Positions 15,384 to 23,584 of a DNA stretch of 64,000 nucleotides are shown piece by piece (the stretch's first letter is position 1; each line of letters begins with the position of its first letter). The translations under genes and the position numbers were made by a program. The DNA lies in contig CP170561.1 in assembly GCA_042701975.1 (NCBI GenBank), positions 2,356,001-2,420,000 of the forward strand, given 5' to 3'. The notes under the pieces were generated by a model. The model saw only the letters and a program-made list of their open reading frames with translations, had not been told where the DNA came from and did not search any database. The stretch is from JAFALK01 sp042701975. Lineage in GTDB: Bacteria; Pseudomonadota; Gammaproteobacteria; Burkholderiales; Burkholderiaceae_C.

Positions 15384-15932
15384 AGAGTCGGCTGCTCCAA
15401 ATAGAAAGGCCTAGCGGTTTGAGTCGCTGGGCCTTGTCGGTTCCGGATCTCGAAGATCACCTTGAGGGTAGTTGCCTTACCGCCTCCGCCGCATCGGGAA
15501 ATCGACGGCCCAAGGATATCCTGATCGGCAACGCGTCAGGGTAGGCGTAGGCCTCGTATCCGTGTAGGGTCGCAGGTAGTACGCCATAAAGCAGCCCTTG
15601 GTGAGCTTCCGCTCCTGGCCGGTCGCGATATGTCGACTACCGATGCTGGGCGTCGGCTATCAGCCTGACGTCGTCGGCTGCGCCGCAGCGAAAGCAGCCG
15701 ATCGACTCGTTCGGCTGAGTGCACGGTTGCGGCAGAAGACCAAGCCGTTCCCACAAGCCAGCGGGAGTGTCACCCGGAGGGCTGAAGGTAAATCACGACT
15801 GCAGCAAACATCGCCTCAACTAGCAGCGCGATCAACCAGAGCGCCCCGTGGGCTAGGGCTGAAAGCTGAGCAACGGACCGAGGCTTGCCGAGGGGCGTCG
15901 TCGCTCGAGCGATCGAATTCCCCATCTAGGAG
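15384..15932. other. 549-bp spacer with a repeat relic
   Basis: No supportable gene. At 15604-15725 there is a long relative of the cassette repeats (CTTCCGCTCCTGGCCGGTCGC, then the 8-bp stem TCGGCTGC at 15674-15681 and GCAGCCGA at 15694-15701). A second worn copy, GGGCTGAAAGCTGAGCAAC, lies near 15856-15874. Confidence 0.45.
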
Positions 15933-16244
15933 CTAGACGGGGGACGCGTGAAGCTTGACCCCCAATGCCCTTGCAACTTTCAGTACCGTTGCGAAGCTCG
16001 GGTTTCCTCCCGCGCCCAGAGCGCGATACAGACTCTCTCGGCTCAACCCCGCGTCTTTGGCGACTTGCGTCATGCCCTTTGCGCGAGCAATGTTTCCGAG
16101 CGCCTTGGCAATTCCGGCAGCGTCGTCAGGTGCCTCCTCAAGCCAAGCATCAAGGTAGGCTGCCATTTCTTCCGGCGTACGCAGATGCTCCGCCACATCG
16201 TACGACGATGTCTTCGTGGGTTTCGTTGTCGCGGTTCTTGGCAT
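15933..16244 (-). CDS. addiction-module antidote protein (HigA-like, RelE partner)
   Basis: A 103-residue antitoxin of the putative addiction module antidote family: YDVAEHLRTPEEMAAYLDAW (residues about 15-34), then the helix-turn-helix GMTQVAKDAGLSRESLYRAL and the C-terminal NPSFATVLKVARALGVKL. It is encoded second, four bases after the corrected stop of the upstream toxin gene, the standard order for this family. ATG at 16244; CAAGGAGTAG just upstream supplies the ribosome-binding site. It should bind and neutralise the RelE-type toxin and repress the operon. It appears intact even though its partner is frameshifted. Confidence 0.9.
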   Translation of the reverse strand: MPRTATTKPTKTSSYDVAEHLRTPEEMAAYLDAWLEEAPDDAAGIAKALGNIARAKGMTQVAKDAGLSRESLYRALGAGGNPSFATVLKVARALGVKLHASPV

Positions 16245-16248
16245 GGGA

Positions 16249-16543
16249 CTACTCCTTGAAGTTCTTGGCCAGATGAATTGCTAGCGAAATGTCTTTTTTG
16301 CTGCGTGGCCTTGTCGCCGCCAATCAGCAACAACAAAAGCCGAGTTCCACGCTGCGTGTAGTAGACGCGGTAGCCCGGACCTACATCGATCTTGAGTTCG
16401 GAGACACCATCCGTGAGATCTCGGTGCTGTCCAGGATTTCCATCAATCAAGCGATCCACGCGCACCAGAATCCGCGCCCGACCCATGCGGTCCTTCAGAC
16501 CATCAAGCCAATCGCGGTACTCGTCTGTCTTCTCCACTCGCAT
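16249..16543 (-). pseudogene. RelE/HigB-type addiction module toxin, frameshifted near the 3' end
   Basis: The first 78 or so codons read as a typical addiction-module killer protein: MRVEKTDEYRDWLDGLKDR, ARILVRVDRL, VSELKIDVGPGYRVYYTQRG and LLLLLIGGDKATQQK. A run of six A on the coding strand (16294-16299) then throws the frame, and the read-through continues through the antitoxin gene. Removing one A restores DISLAIHLAKNFKE and a stop at 16249, exactly the family C-terminus and length (97 residues), ending four bases before the antitoxin start. It is either an inactivated toxin or an assembly indel in a homopolymer. The promoter is intact. Confidence 0.85.
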
Positions 16544-16549
16544 TGATCA

Positions 16550-16577
16550 AGTGTAGCCCAAACGATACAATTATCAA
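16550..16577 (-). promoter_or_regulatory. promoter of the RelE-type toxin-antitoxin pair
   Basis: On the minus strand, -35 TTGATA (16572-16577) and -10 TACACT (16550-16555) are separated by 16 bp. The toxin ATG (16543) is six bases after the -10, so the transcript is probably leaderless. GATA-ATTG-TATC, overlapping the -35, is a possible operator. Confidence 0.55.
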
Positions 16578-16911
16578 GCTTGCCGACTTGATGCGGCCAA
16601 TAGCCAAAGCTGAGCCGCGGACCGCGGCCCTTTCTTCACCGACCAGATTGAACGCCTTCATACCGGTCAGACATAGACATCTGAAGATGGCCGACGCTGT
16701 GAGTTCGTATCGGCATGGCCAGCGGCGGGAATCGCTGCATAGCGCGCCGTCCGCCGACCGCTTCGGGGTGGTCAATTCGTGACCGCAACCATCGGCATCG
16801 GGTCGAGAATTTCCATTGCCTCGCACCTGCCGCCACCGAGGCACTACCAACGCCGTACCATCCGTCTGCAAACACGCACACTCACCGTCAAGCGTGCGTC
16901 AAAACGCATTC
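16578..16911. other. 334-bp intergenic region before the NlpC/P60 gene
   Basis: No gene seen. AAAGCTGAGCCGCGGACCGCGGCCC near 16608-16632 is G+C-rich and partly palindromic. The frame of the downstream peptidase stays open through here but has no credible start. Confidence 0.4.
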
Positions 16912-16921
16912 GGAGGCGACC

Positions 16922-18334
16922 TTGAAGTTGATCGCAGTTTCTACGGGCTTGGCCATGCTGACCATCGCAGGCCTCGGAACCATGTCGCCGCCAGCGCGGG
17001 CTGAGTCTGGCGCCCCGCACATTCCGCCATCAGGGGTGATTGGAGTCAGGGAAGAAATGCTTCACCCGGACTTCTGGATCGCGCGCGCATCACATCCTGA
17101 AAAGCGGCTTCTGACATCAGGGGCCATCCAAGCACGAAACGCCCGCACCTTGGCCAAGGATCCCGCCCTGGTGGATCTGTCCGCGTTGCCATCGACGCTC
17201 ACGCAGGCGCAGGCGATGAAGTGGCTGCAAGACACGATGGCGTCTCCACCGAACTCGCTGGTCAGTCGCCTGGGAGAACCGATCGCGTCAACCTCGCTGG
17301 AGGAAGTGGCGAAGAATGCCTTCTCTGAGGCACTTCCTGCCAGCATCACGCTGCGTTGGGGATTGAGCGTTCGACGCGCGCCCCTGCGCTTGATGCCAAC
17401 CAAGCTCGAAGGTTTTGCGTCGAAGGAGTCCACCGACGTTGATGCATTCCAGGCCGGCGTCCTCTTTCCCGGTGATGCTGTGGCCATCGTTCACTCGAGT
17501 CGCGATCAGTTGTGGGACTTCGTGTTGACGGCACAAGGGCCGGCGTGGATTGCGAAGGAAGACGTCGCCGAAGGGGACCGCAACGTTGTTCTCGGCTATG
17601 GAACAGAAGGTCCATCCCGAGTTGTCATCGGCGACACGGTTCAGACGGTCTTCACGCCGGAAGCGCCCGACGTGTCCGAGCTCCGCCTGGATATGGGCGT
17701 TCGGCTGCCGATCGCTGCGGTTTCGCCAGACCAGCCCATCAACGGCCAAGGTGCGTATGCATCGTGGGTTCTCAACATGCCCGTCAGGAGCCGAGAGGGA
17801 AGGTTGCTGTTCAAGCCTGCCCTCTTGCGCCGTACAACCGAGACTTCGGCCGACTATCTGGCGCTCACCCGCGCCAACATCATCCGGCAGGCCTTCAAGT
17901 TCCTGGGCGAACGCTACGGTTGGGGTCACACTTACAACGCCCGGGACTGCAGTGGCTTCACGAGCGACGTGTACCGCAGCATGGGTCTGATCCTGCCGCC
18001 GAACTCCGGAGCGCAAGGCAGGAGTCCCGAGTTCAAGCACCAGCTCTTCACGGCCGCGGATTCGCACGAAGCGCGCGTACGAGCTGTCCAAAACGCTCAG
18101 GTCGGCGATCTCGTCGTTGTGCCTGGCCATGTGCTGATGATCCTGGGCACGATTGACGGCAAGCCCTATGTGATTCAGGACGTTCCCTTCGCCGTGTTCC
18201 CTAGCGAGGGCAAGCTGCGCTGGACAAAGCTGAACCAAGTCTCTGTGACGCCGCTGCTACCGCTGATGGCGGACAAGGATCAGACCTACGTCGATGCGAT
18301 GACCAGCCTTGTGCACGTGACCGCCTCAAACTAG
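16922..18334 (+). CDS. SH3b1-type NlpC/P60 cell-wall peptidase
   Basis: A 470-residue secreted peptidoglycan peptidase. The signal peptide (1-29, cut after ARA) is followed by a region ending in SH3-like wall-binding domains (about 140-310: LRWGLSVRRAPLRLMPT, SRDQLWDFVLTAQGPAWI). The C-terminal NlpC/P60 domain has the catalytic Cys343 in RDCSGF and His403 in PGHVLMI. Such enzymes cut gamma-D-Glu-diaminopimelate bonds in muropeptides. The start is TTG at 16922: GGAGG sits five bases upstream and the signal peptide begins directly after it, while upstream ATG codons are in poor context. It is a single gene, divergent from the toxin-antitoxin pair. Confidence 0.88.
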   Translation: MKLIAVSTGLAMLTIAGLGTMSPPARAESGAPHIPPSGVIGVREEMLHPDFWIARASHPEKRLLTSGAIQARNARTLAKDPALVDLSALPSTLTQAQAMKWLQDTMASPPNSLVSRLGEPIASTSLEEVAKNAFSEALPASITLRWGLSVRRAPLRLMPTKLEGFASKESTDVDAFQAGVLFPGDAVAIVHSSRDQLWDFVLTAQGPAWIAKEDVAEGDRNVVLGYGTEGPSRVVIGDTVQTVFTPEAPDVSELRLDMGVRLPIAAVSPDQPINGQGAYASWVLNMPVRSREGRLLFKPALLRRTTETSADYLALTRANIIRQAFKFLGERYGWGHTYNARDCSGFTSDVYRSMGLILPPNSGAQGRSPEFKHQLFTAADSHEARVRAVQNAQVGDLVVVPGHVLMILGTIDGKPYVIQDVPFAVFPSEGKLRWTKLNQVSVTPLLPLMADKDQTYVDAMTSLVHVTASN

Positions 18335-18345
18335 ACGCCCTCGGA

Positions 18346-18366
18346 AGAACACAAAAACTTGTGTCT
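18346..18366. promoter_or_regulatory. inverted-repeat operator upstream of the nine-gene operon
   Basis: ACACAA (18349-18354) and TTGTGT (18359-18364) form a perfect inverted repeat inside AGAACACAAAAACTTGTGTCT. A closely similar sequence lies at 23452-23474, before the TonB receptor gene of the same operon, which suggests one shared regulator. Confidence 0.5.
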
Positions 18367-18425
18367 GAAGCTATGGCAAGACAGTTTTCTTGAATCGATA
18401 CTGAGGCCGACATGATGGGCCTCTG

Positions 18426-19277
18426 ATGCGCAGCAAACTGTTTGTTCCCGGCAGCCGACCCGAGCTGTTCGCCAAGGCCTTGGGGGGCGCGGCGGACGCG
18501 CTCTCCATCGACCTCGAAGACGCCGTGGCCGAGGACCGCAAGGCCCAGGCGCGCGTGGCGGTGAGCGAGTTTCTCGCGAGCGAGGCTGCCAGGACTTCCG
18601 ACAAGCTGATCATCGTGCGCGTGAACGCACGGGTCAGCCCGCATTTCGAGGCCGACCTGCGCGCCATTGCTCAGCCCGCCCTCGGCATGGTGAACCTGCC
18701 CAAGCCGCAGTCGGCCGCCGAAGTACAGGCGACGCTGGCGGCCATGGATGCGGCCGGCATCGCGCGCGGCGTCACCCTGCTGGCCAACATCGAAACCCCC
18801 GCCGCGCTGCGCCGCGCTGCCGAGATAGGCGCCGCTCACGCGCGGGTGGCCGGGCTCCAGCTGGGCCTGGGCGATCTGTTCGAGCCGGCCGGCATCGACC
18901 GCCGAGTTCCCGCCAACGTGCATGCGGCGCAGTTCGCCCTGAGTCTTGCTGCCGGTGAGGCGGGCGTGTTCTGCTGCGACGGCGCCTGGCCCGATCTTCA
19001 GGACGAGGCAGGCTTCCGTGCCGAGGCACAGATGGCCCGCTCGCTCGGCTTCGTCGGCAAGAGCTGCATCCACCCGAGCCAGGTCGCCGCCGCCAACGCA
19101 GTCTTCGAGCCCTCCGCCGAAGAGCTCGCGTGGGCCCGGCGCATCGTCGCTGCGGCGGCGCAGGCCGAAGCCCAGGGCCGCGGCGCCTTCGTCGTCGATG
19201 GCCGCATGATCGACGCGCCTTTCCTGCAAAGGGCTCGCAGCCTGCTGCTCGCTGCCCCAAGAAAGTTCCCCGCATGA
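18426..19277 (+). CDS. CitE-like CoA-ester lyase (HpcH/HpaI superfamily)
   Basis: A 283-residue cytoplasmic enzyme of the CitE branch: RSKLFVPGSRPELFAKAL, then ADALSIDLEDAV (metal-site Glu/Asp near residues 34-37), an NLPKPQS strand near 95 and GFVGKSCIHPSQV near 205. Members cleave or form 3-hydroxyacyl-CoA thioesters such as malyl-, citramalyl- or methylmalyl-CoA. It opens an operon whose last gene encodes a CaiB-type CoA transferase, the expected activating partner. Its TGA overlaps the symporter ATG by 4 bp. Inverted repeats (GAGGCC/GGCCTC, 18403-18423) lie just before the start. The exact thioester is unknown. Confidence 0.88.
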   Translation: MRSKLFVPGSRPELFAKALGGAADALSIDLEDAVAEDRKAQARVAVSEFLASEAARTSDKLIIVRVNARVSPHFEADLRAIAQPALGMVNLPKPQSAAEVQATLAAMDAAGIARGVTLLANIETPAALRRAAEIGAAHARVAGLQLGLGDLFEPAGIDRRVPANVHAAQFALSLAAGEAGVFCCDGAWPDLQDEAGFRAEAQMARSLGFVGKSCIHPSQVAAANAVFEPSAEELAWARRIVAAAAQAEAQGRGAFVVDGRMIDAPFLQRARSLLLAAPRKFPA

Positions 19278-21634
19278 ATTTCCTGACCCGCGCCCTGGCC
19301 TGGCTGGCGCTTGCCCTGTTCACCGTGCCCGCGCTGGCCGCCACCGAACAGGTGGCCAGCGTGCGCGTGGGCTCGCTGCCGGCGCTGAGCGCGGGCGAGC
19401 CGGTGCAGGCCTTGCTGAGCGTCGAGGGCCGCTTGGTGGCGATCGGCGCAAACCAAGCCTGGCTGCTCGCGCAAGGCGACAAGAACACCGCAGCCGCAAG
19501 CGCCTGGAGTGCGCCCCAGCCATTGCCCACAGGCAAGGCATGGCTGGGCGCGGCATTGCCGGCGACGGTCGGCCGCATCGATCGCCTCGTCTTCGCCGAC
19601 GGGCGGCTGCAAGCCCTGCCGCTCGCGCCATTGCCGCAGCCGCTGAACCACGCGCAGGCCGCCCAGCTCGGCGGCGCTGTCTTCGTGGCCGGCCGCTCCG
19701 CTGACGGGCAGGCGCGGCTCTATCAGCTGGCGCTGGCTGACTCGAACGGCGCTTGGACTGCGCTGCAGGGCTGGCCCGGCGAGGGCGATCCTGTCGCCCT
19801 CGTCGGCCAGACCAACGCGCTGTTCCTGAGCCTGCCGGGCCGGCAACTGCGCTGGTCCGCCGACCGCGGCTGGAGCGTGCAGACCGCGCCGCCGGCACCG
19901 CTGCTCGCCGCCTCCGGCCGTCCCATCGGCCAGGCGCACGTGCTCTACCTGGCCGGCGCTGCCGGCGAAGCGCGCAAGCTGCTGAGCTTTCACACCATCA
20001 CCGGCGCATGGGCCGAGATGCAAGGCGGCCTGCCCGTCGGCGCGACGCTGGCCGCCCCCTGGCAGACCGGCCTGGCGTGGCTGGAGGGCGCCGCCGGGCG
20101 TGGCGGTCACGCCTATGCTGCCGGCAGCGCTGAAGTCGAGGCCAGCAAGCTGCTGCTCAAGTGGCTCGACTGGGTCGTGATCGTTGTCTACCTCGTCACC
20201 ATGCTCGGCATGGGCCTGTATTTCTACCTGCGCGAGAAGCGCAACTCCACCTCGGACTTCTTCGTCGGCGGCCGCTCGATCCCGTTCTGGGCGGCAGGCG
20301 TGAGCCTGTACGCGGCCAACACCAGCTCGATCAGCTACATCGCGATCCCGGCCAAGGCCTTCGAGACCAACTGGCAGTACTTGACCAACAATCTCGTCGC
20401 CGTCGTGGGCCTGATGTTCGTGGCCGTGTGGATCGTGCCGCTGCTGCGCCGGCTCGACCTGATGAGCGTGTTCTCGTACCTGGAGACGCGCTTCCATCCG
20501 GCCATCCGCATGCTGTCCAGCGCGTTGTGCATCCTCGTGCAGCTGGGCAGCCGCATGAGCGTGATCCTGTTCCTGCCCTCGCTGGCGATCGCCACCATCA
20601 CGGGCATCGACATGGTCTGGAGCATCCTGCTGATGGGCGGCTTCACGATCGCGTACACGGCGCTCGGCGGCATGAAGGCGGTGGTGTGGACCGACGTGGT
20701 GCAGCTCGTCGTCAAGATGGGCGGCGCGCTGTTCGCCATCGGCTTCATCATCTGGCACCTGCACGGCGGCTTCGGTGAGCTGGTGCAGCAGGCCGCGGCA
20801 GCGAACAAGACGCGCATGTTCGACTTCAGCTTCGATCTGACCAAGGCCACGGTCTGGGGCTTCATCTTCCTCGTGCTGTTCGACGTGGTGCTGACCTTCC
20901 CGAAGGACCAGGTGCTGATGCAGCGCACGCTCTCCACCAAGAGCGACCGCGATGCCGGCCGCTCGATCTGGGCCTTCGCCGCCATCATGATTCCCGGCGG
21001 CTTCGTCTTCTACTCGATCGGCACAGCGCTCTACGTCTACTACCAGGCCAACCCGGGGCGCATGAATCCGCTGCTCTCGATCGACGCCACCTTCCCGATG
21101 TTCATCGCCGCCGAGCTGCCGATGGGCGTCACCGGGCTGATCATCGCGGGCATCTTCGCCGCGGCGATGGCCACGCTCTCCAGCATCATGAACAGCGTCG
21201 CCACGCTGGCTTCGGTCGACTTCTACGAGAAACTCGTCAAGCACAAGGACCAGAAGAAAAGCGTGCTGTTCGCCGAGCTCATGACGGTGGCGGCCGGCAT
21301 GATCGGCGTGGCCTTCGCGCTGATCCTCTCGCGCTACGACATCCACTCGCTGTTCGACGTCTCGATCGAGCTGGCCGGCCTGCTCGGCGGCGGCTTCGCG
21401 GGCGCGTACACGCTGGGCATGTTCACACGGCGCGCCAACTCGCAGGGCGTGGCCATCGGCGTGGCCTCGGCCATCGTGCTGACGACGATCGCGTGGTGGT
21501 TCAAGCTCGTTCACCCGTACTTCTACCTGGCGATCTCCATCCTCCTGTGCATCGTGATCGGCTACCTGGCGAGCCTGCTGTTCCCGCCGCCGCAACAGTC
21601 CTTGAAAGGGCTGACGATCTACCGCGATGATTGA
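19274..21634 (+). CDS. beta-propeller/sodium:solute symporter fusion
   Basis: A 786-residue protein. After a signal peptide (1-22, cut after ALA) comes a Kelch/NanM-like extracytoplasmic domain of about 260 residues with repeated LYQLALADSNGAWTALQGWP-type blades. From residue about 295 follows a sodium:solute symporter domain with roughly 13 helices (LDWVVIVVYLVTMLGMGLY, SDFFVGGRSIPFW, TALGGMKAVVWTDVVQ). Similar propeller-symporter fusions are known in Bacteroidetes-type sialic-acid and sugar loci, where the propeller resembles a mutarotase. Here it probably imports the sugar or acid released by the operon's hydrolases. ATG 19274 overlaps the lyase stop. Confidence 0.85.
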   Translation: MNFLTRALAWLALALFTVPALAATEQVASVRVGSLPALSAGEPVQALLSVEGRLVAIGANQAWLLAQGDKNTAAASAWSAPQPLPTGKAWLGAALPATVGRIDRLVFADGRLQALPLAPLPQPLNHAQAAQLGGAVFVAGRSADGQARLYQLALADSNGAWTALQGWPGEGDPVALVGQTNALFLSLPGRQLRWSADRGWSVQTAPPAPLLAASGRPIGQAHVLYLAGAAGEARKLLSFHTITGAWAEMQGGLPVGATLAAPWQTGLAWLEGAAGRGGHAYAAGSAEVEASKLLLKWLDWVVIVVYLVTMLGMGLYFYLREKRNSTSDFFVGGRSIPFWAAGVSLYAANTSSISYIAIPAKAFETNWQYLTNNLVAVVGLMFVAVWIVPLLRRLDLMSVFSYLETRFHPAIRMLSSALCILVQLGSRMSVILFLPSLAIATITGIDMVWSILLMGGFTIAYTALGGMKAVVWTDVVQLVVKMGGALFAIGFIIWHLHGGFGELVQQAAAANKTRMFDFSFDLTKATVWGFIFLVLFDVVLTFPKDQVLMQRTLSTKSDRDAGRSIWAFAAIMIPGGFVFYSIGTALYVYYQANPGRMNPLLSIDATFPMFIAAELPMGVTGLIIAGIFAAAMATLSSIMNSVATLASVDFYEKLVKHKDQKKSVLFAELMTVAAGMIGVAFALILSRYDIHSLFDVSIELAGLLGGGFAGAYTLGMFTRRANSQGVAIGVASAIVLTTIAWWFKLVHPYFYLAISILLCIVIGYLASLLFPPPQQSLKGLTIYRDD

Positions 21635-21640
21635 GGGCTC

Positions 21641-22522
21641 ATGGACACTCAGTTCCTCCGCACGTTCGTCGCCGTCGTCGACCAGGGCTCGATGGCCGCG
21701 GCGGCGCGCCTGCTCAACATCACGCCCGCTGCCGTGGCGCAGCAGATCCGCACACTCGAGCGCGAGATCGGCGCGCAGCTGATCGCCCGCGTCGGGCGTA
21801 CCGTCAACATCACAGAGTCCGGCGCGCGCGTGCTGCCGCGCGCCCGTGAGCTGCTGCGCGACGTCGCCGACCTGCGCACCGCCGCCAACGACGATCCCGG
21901 TGCGGGCGAGCTGCGCCTGGGCGCGGGCACCAACGCACTGACCGGCATGCTGCCCGACATCCTGGCCCGCATGGTCGAACGCTTCCCCGGCATCCAGGTG
22001 TTCATCAAGCCCGGCTACTCGCCCGAGCTGCACCGCGCCGTGGACAGCGGCGAGCTCGACGCTGCCATCGTGCTGCAGGCGCCGTTCGCGCTGCCCAAGA
22101 CCTGCGACTGGGAGCTGCTGCGCGAGGAGCCGCTGGTCGTGCTGGCGCCGGCCCGCATGGCCGGGCGCGATCCTCACGAGCTGCTCGCCACCGAGCCGCT
22201 GATCCGCTACGACCGCAGCCAATGGGGCGGGCGCCAGGCCGACCGCTACCTGCGTGCCGCCGGCATCGCGCCGCGCGAGCGCTTCGAGCTCAACGCACTG
22301 GGCGCGATCGCCGTGATGGTGGACCGCGGCCTCGGTGTCTCGCTGGTGCCCGACTGGGCGCGGCCCTGGCCCGAGGGCTTGAACCTCGTGCGCATCCCGC
22401 TGCCGCTGGAGTTCGAGCCGCGCCGCATCGGCGTGGTCTGGTCGCGCACGACGATCCGCATCCGCCTCGTGCAGGCCTTCTTGCAGGAAAGCCGCGCGGC
22501 CATGGCGGCGCAGCATGGCTGA
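21641..22522 (+). CDS. LysR-family transcriptional regulator
   Basis: A 293-residue regulator. The N-terminal winged helix-turn-helix is standard (MDTQFLRTFVAVVDQGSMAA, LLNITPAAVAQQIRTLE) and the C-terminal half is a periplasmic-binding-fold effector domain starting near residue 88. It is unusual in lying inside, and transcribed with, the operon rather than divergently. It starts six bases after the symporter stop and its last 8 bp overlap the hydrolase gene. It is a candidate to bind the near-identical palindromes at 18346-18366 and 23452-23474; CoA-ester or sugar-acid effectors would fit. The effector is not known. Confidence 0.92.
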   Translation: MDTQFLRTFVAVVDQGSMAAAARLLNITPAAVAQQIRTLEREIGAQLIARVGRTVNITESGARVLPRARELLRDVADLRTAANDDPGAGELRLGAGTNALTGMLPDILARMVERFPGIQVFIKPGYSPELHRAVDSGELDAAIVLQAPFALPKTCDWELLREEPLVVLAPARMAGRDPHELLATEPLIRYDRSQWGGRQADRYLRAAGIAPRERFELNALGAIAVMVDRGLGVSLVPDWARPWPEGLNLVRIPLPLEFEPRRIGVVWSRTTIRIRLVQAFLQESRAAMAAQHG

Positions 22523-23439
22523 CCGCCGACGGGTGCTGGCCCTTGCCGCGGGCGGCCTGCTGCTCGGCGGGGCGGCGCTCGCGGCGGAAGAAGACGCACC
22601 AGGCTCGCAGCTCCTTGCGTCGGGCGTGCAGACGTCGCTTGGTCCCATCGACTTCCAGCTCTACCTGCCCGCCGGCTACGCGGCCTCGGGCGCAGCGCGC
22701 CATCCGCTGCTGCTGCTGCTGCACGGCCGCGGCGACCGCATGGCGGCGTGGACGCGCGTGCGGCCCTTGCTGGACCGGTTGATCCGCGAGGGCAGGATCC
22801 CGCCGCTGATCGCCGTCATGCCCGATGCGCCGTGGAGCCGGCGCGGCGGCTACTACGTCGATTCTGCGCACGAGGGTGGCAGCCCCGTCGAGACGCTGCT
22901 GATGCGCGAGCTGCTGCCGCACATCGATGCGCAGTGGCGCACGCGCCGCGAGCGCGAGGCACGCATCATCAGCGGCTACTCGATGGGCGGCTACGGCGCG
23001 CTGCGCTACGCGCTGGCCTGGCCCGGGCAGTTCGGCGCTGCGCTGGTGCTGAGCCCCGCCGTCTACACGCCGCTGCCGCCGCTGGGTTCGAGCGCGCGCG
23101 AGTTCGGTGGCTTCGGCCGCGGGTCCGAGCTGTTCGTCGACGCGATCTACCGCGAGCGCAACTATCCGGCGCTGCTCGCCGATGCCGCCGAGCTCAGGCG
23201 CGACCTGCCGTTGCGCGTGTTCATCGCCGCGGGCGACCAGGAATACAAGAACCCCCGAGCCCTCCGAAGCGCTGCATGACATCGACATGGAGGCGCACCT
23301 GTTGTACAGCCGCCTCAGCCGCACACCGCGCACGCAGACGGCGCTGCGCATCCTCGACGGCGGCCACGACTGGCCGGTCTGGGAACCCGCCTTCCATGAG
23401 GGCCTGCTCTGGGCCGCTCAGCGGCTCGGCTGGCGCTGA
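22515..23439 (+). pseudogene. secreted alpha/beta-hydrolase (esterase), frameshifted
   Basis: Reads as an esterase-D/feruloyl-esterase-like hydrolase: Tat-like N-terminus (ADRRRVLALAAGGLLLGG), LLLLLHGRGDR oxyanion region, nucleophile Ser in SGYSMGGYGALRY near residue 158. The frame breaks at a run of five C (23252-23256), and translation stops at 23279 after 254 residues. Removing one C gives NPEPSEALHDIDMEAHLLYS and the expected catalytic His in LDGGHDWPVW, ending at 23439 (about 307 residues). As written, the product lacks the catalytic His and would be inactive. This is either a real mutation or an assembly error. It would remove acyl groups from the operon's substrate. Confidence 0.82.
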
Positions 23440-23451
23440 GACGGGATCGGA

Positions 23452-23474
23452 AGACGCAACAAAAGCTGTCGTCT
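23452..23474. promoter_or_regulatory. second copy of the operon palindrome
   Basis: AGACG (23452-23456) and CGTCT (23470-23474) form the arms; the surrounding GGAAGACGCAACAAAAGCTG then TCGTCTGAA aligns closely with 18343-18369. It lies 111 bp before the TonB receptor ATG and suggests an internal regulated promoter. Confidence 0.5.
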
Positions 23475-23584
23475 GAACATAGACCCGGGCCATTTCTGTT
23501 TGTTCTGCGCTGGCCGAGACTGGCGCCGCGCACCCTCAGCTCGATCTGGCCGGTGCATCCATAACCACATCAGAGACAAACGCC

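Noticed and set aside
16249..16543. Programmed -1 frameshifting in the toxin
   Set aside because: Restoring the family C-terminus needs a +1 shift (loss of one A); the -1 frame gives a short unrelated end.
18998..22648. Very long open frame on the minus strand opposite the symporter, LysR and lyase genes
   Set aside because: Its His/Arg/Gln/Ala-rich translation is typical of an antisense shadow of G+C-rich genes; the plus strand encodes clear protein families with overlapping starts and stops.
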